Assembly: GCA_020437875.1 (NCBI GenBank)
Contig: JAGQVR010000148.1
Coordinates: 1 to 6,960 of the forward strand
DNA: 6,960 nt
Reading direction: 5' to 3'
DNA from: Flavobacteriales bacterium
GTDB lineage: Bacteria > Bacteroidota > Bacteroidia > Flavobacteriales_F > PHOS-HE28
The notes below the pieces were generated by a model. It saw only the letters and a program-made list of their open reading frames with translations, made no database searches and was not told where the DNA came from. Both the position numbers and the translations under genes were made by a program. Positions 6,682 through 6,960 of this stretch are shown piece after piece (position 1 is the first letter of the stretch; each line of letters starts with the position of its first letter).

Positions 6682-6709
6682 GACCAGGGTTGCCAACAGG
6701 CCCTTGGTC
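6682..6709 (+). other. Imperfect hairpin in the gap after the response regulator
   Basis: GACCAGGG (6682-6689) pairs with CCCTTGGTC (6701-6709) apart from one bulged T, closing an 11-base loop that itself contains a short GTTG/CAAC match. A further small inverted repeat GTCG-AAAC-CGAC (6707-6718) overlaps its right arm. The gap 6644-6830 otherwise shows a TCCTTA/TAAGGA inverted repeat (6761-6787) around ACGTACGT, and no clear promoter for the next gene. Function unknown. Confidence 0.22.
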
Positions 6710-6830
6710 GAAACCGACGTACCAAAGCCGCCAAAGGCAGCGTTCCGCAAGCAACCTTCGTCCTTAACGTACGTCCTCTTCTAAGGAACCACTGCGAAAA
6801 GGCCAAGTCCGAAACGTAAAACCTGCTGTC

Positions 6831-6960
6831 ATGGAGTGGCTTACGGACCTTCACCATGCTTTGTACGCCAAGATGGGTAATGCCCTGTATTACGCCATCG
6901 CGTTCATCACCATCATCGCCCTGCTGGCCCAGTGGCGCCTCTATGAGAAGTGCCGTCTGC
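6831..6960 (+). CDS. N-terminal fragment of a membrane protein, possibly signal peptidase I or DUF5684-like (3' end outside window)
   Basis: An ATG at 6831 opens a frame that runs off the window after 43 complete codons. It encodes a short polar start (MEWLTDLHHALYAKMGN), one hydrophobic helix at about residues 18-34 (ALYYAIAFITIIALLAQ), and then WRLYEKCRL. A single helix followed by a W-[KR]-L-[YF]-E-K motif is how many Bacteroidota signal peptidase I proteins begin, and DUF5684-type membrane proteins begin similarly; in both, a P-G-W-like stretch and an IP-YN motif would come next. If it is signal peptidase I, the Ser/Lys catalytic pair lies beyond the window, so it cannot be confirmed here. 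An internal ATG at 6873 is a less likely start because it would leave almost no N-terminal region before the helix. Confidence 0.55.
   Translation, partial: MEWLTDLHHALYAKMGNALYYAIAFITIIALLAQWRLYEKCRL

Noticed and set aside
6463..6819. 118-codon + strand frame overlapping the regulator's 3' end and the following gap
   Set aside because: Most of it overlaps the regulator in another frame; the unique tail has no recognisable domain and no start of its own.

Overview
The window looks like chromosomal DNA of a GC-rich member of the Bacteroidota, most likely a Flavobacteriales-type bacterium. The evidence is the protein families: a SprB-like/DUF7619-like secreted protein built like Bacteroidota cell-surface proteins, a short sigma-54-type response regulator of the form common in this phylum, and a YitT/DUF2179 membrane protein with the Bacteroidota-style N-terminal sequence. 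Shine-Dalgarno sites are mostly absent, which also fits. This assignment comes from recognising families by eye, not from a search.

Layout, left to right on the + strand: (1) the C-terminal end of an ABC-2/NatB-type ABC exporter permease, cut by the window edge; (2) a 142-base gap with two back-to-back small hairpins; (3) a Ppx/GppA phosphatase gene followed 21 bases later by a YitT/DUF2179 membrane protein gene, probably one transcript; (4) on the - strand, a gene of about 2.8 kb for a large secreted modular protein, whose stop codon abuts the YitT stop codon with no base between; (5) a divergent intergenic region of about 200-260 bases containing a perfect 6+1+6 inverted repeat; (6) on the + strand, a receiver plus AAA+ sigma-54-activator protein that ends without a DNA-binding domain; (7) a structured gap of 187 bases; (8) the first 43 codons of a membrane protein, possibly a Bacteroidota-type signal peptidase I or a DUF5684-like protein.

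Most of the window is ordinary housekeeping and envelope content. The least routine parts are the C-terminal region of the secreted protein, which has two 40-residue-spaced dockerin-like calcium-loop repeats instead of a recognisable type IX secretion sorting domain, and the response regulator, which has GSFTSA in place of GAFTGA and lacks a Fis-type helix-turn-helix. I see no CRISPR array, tRNA, rRNA, insertion sequence, phage or defence system. No stretch over 300 bases lacks a gene.
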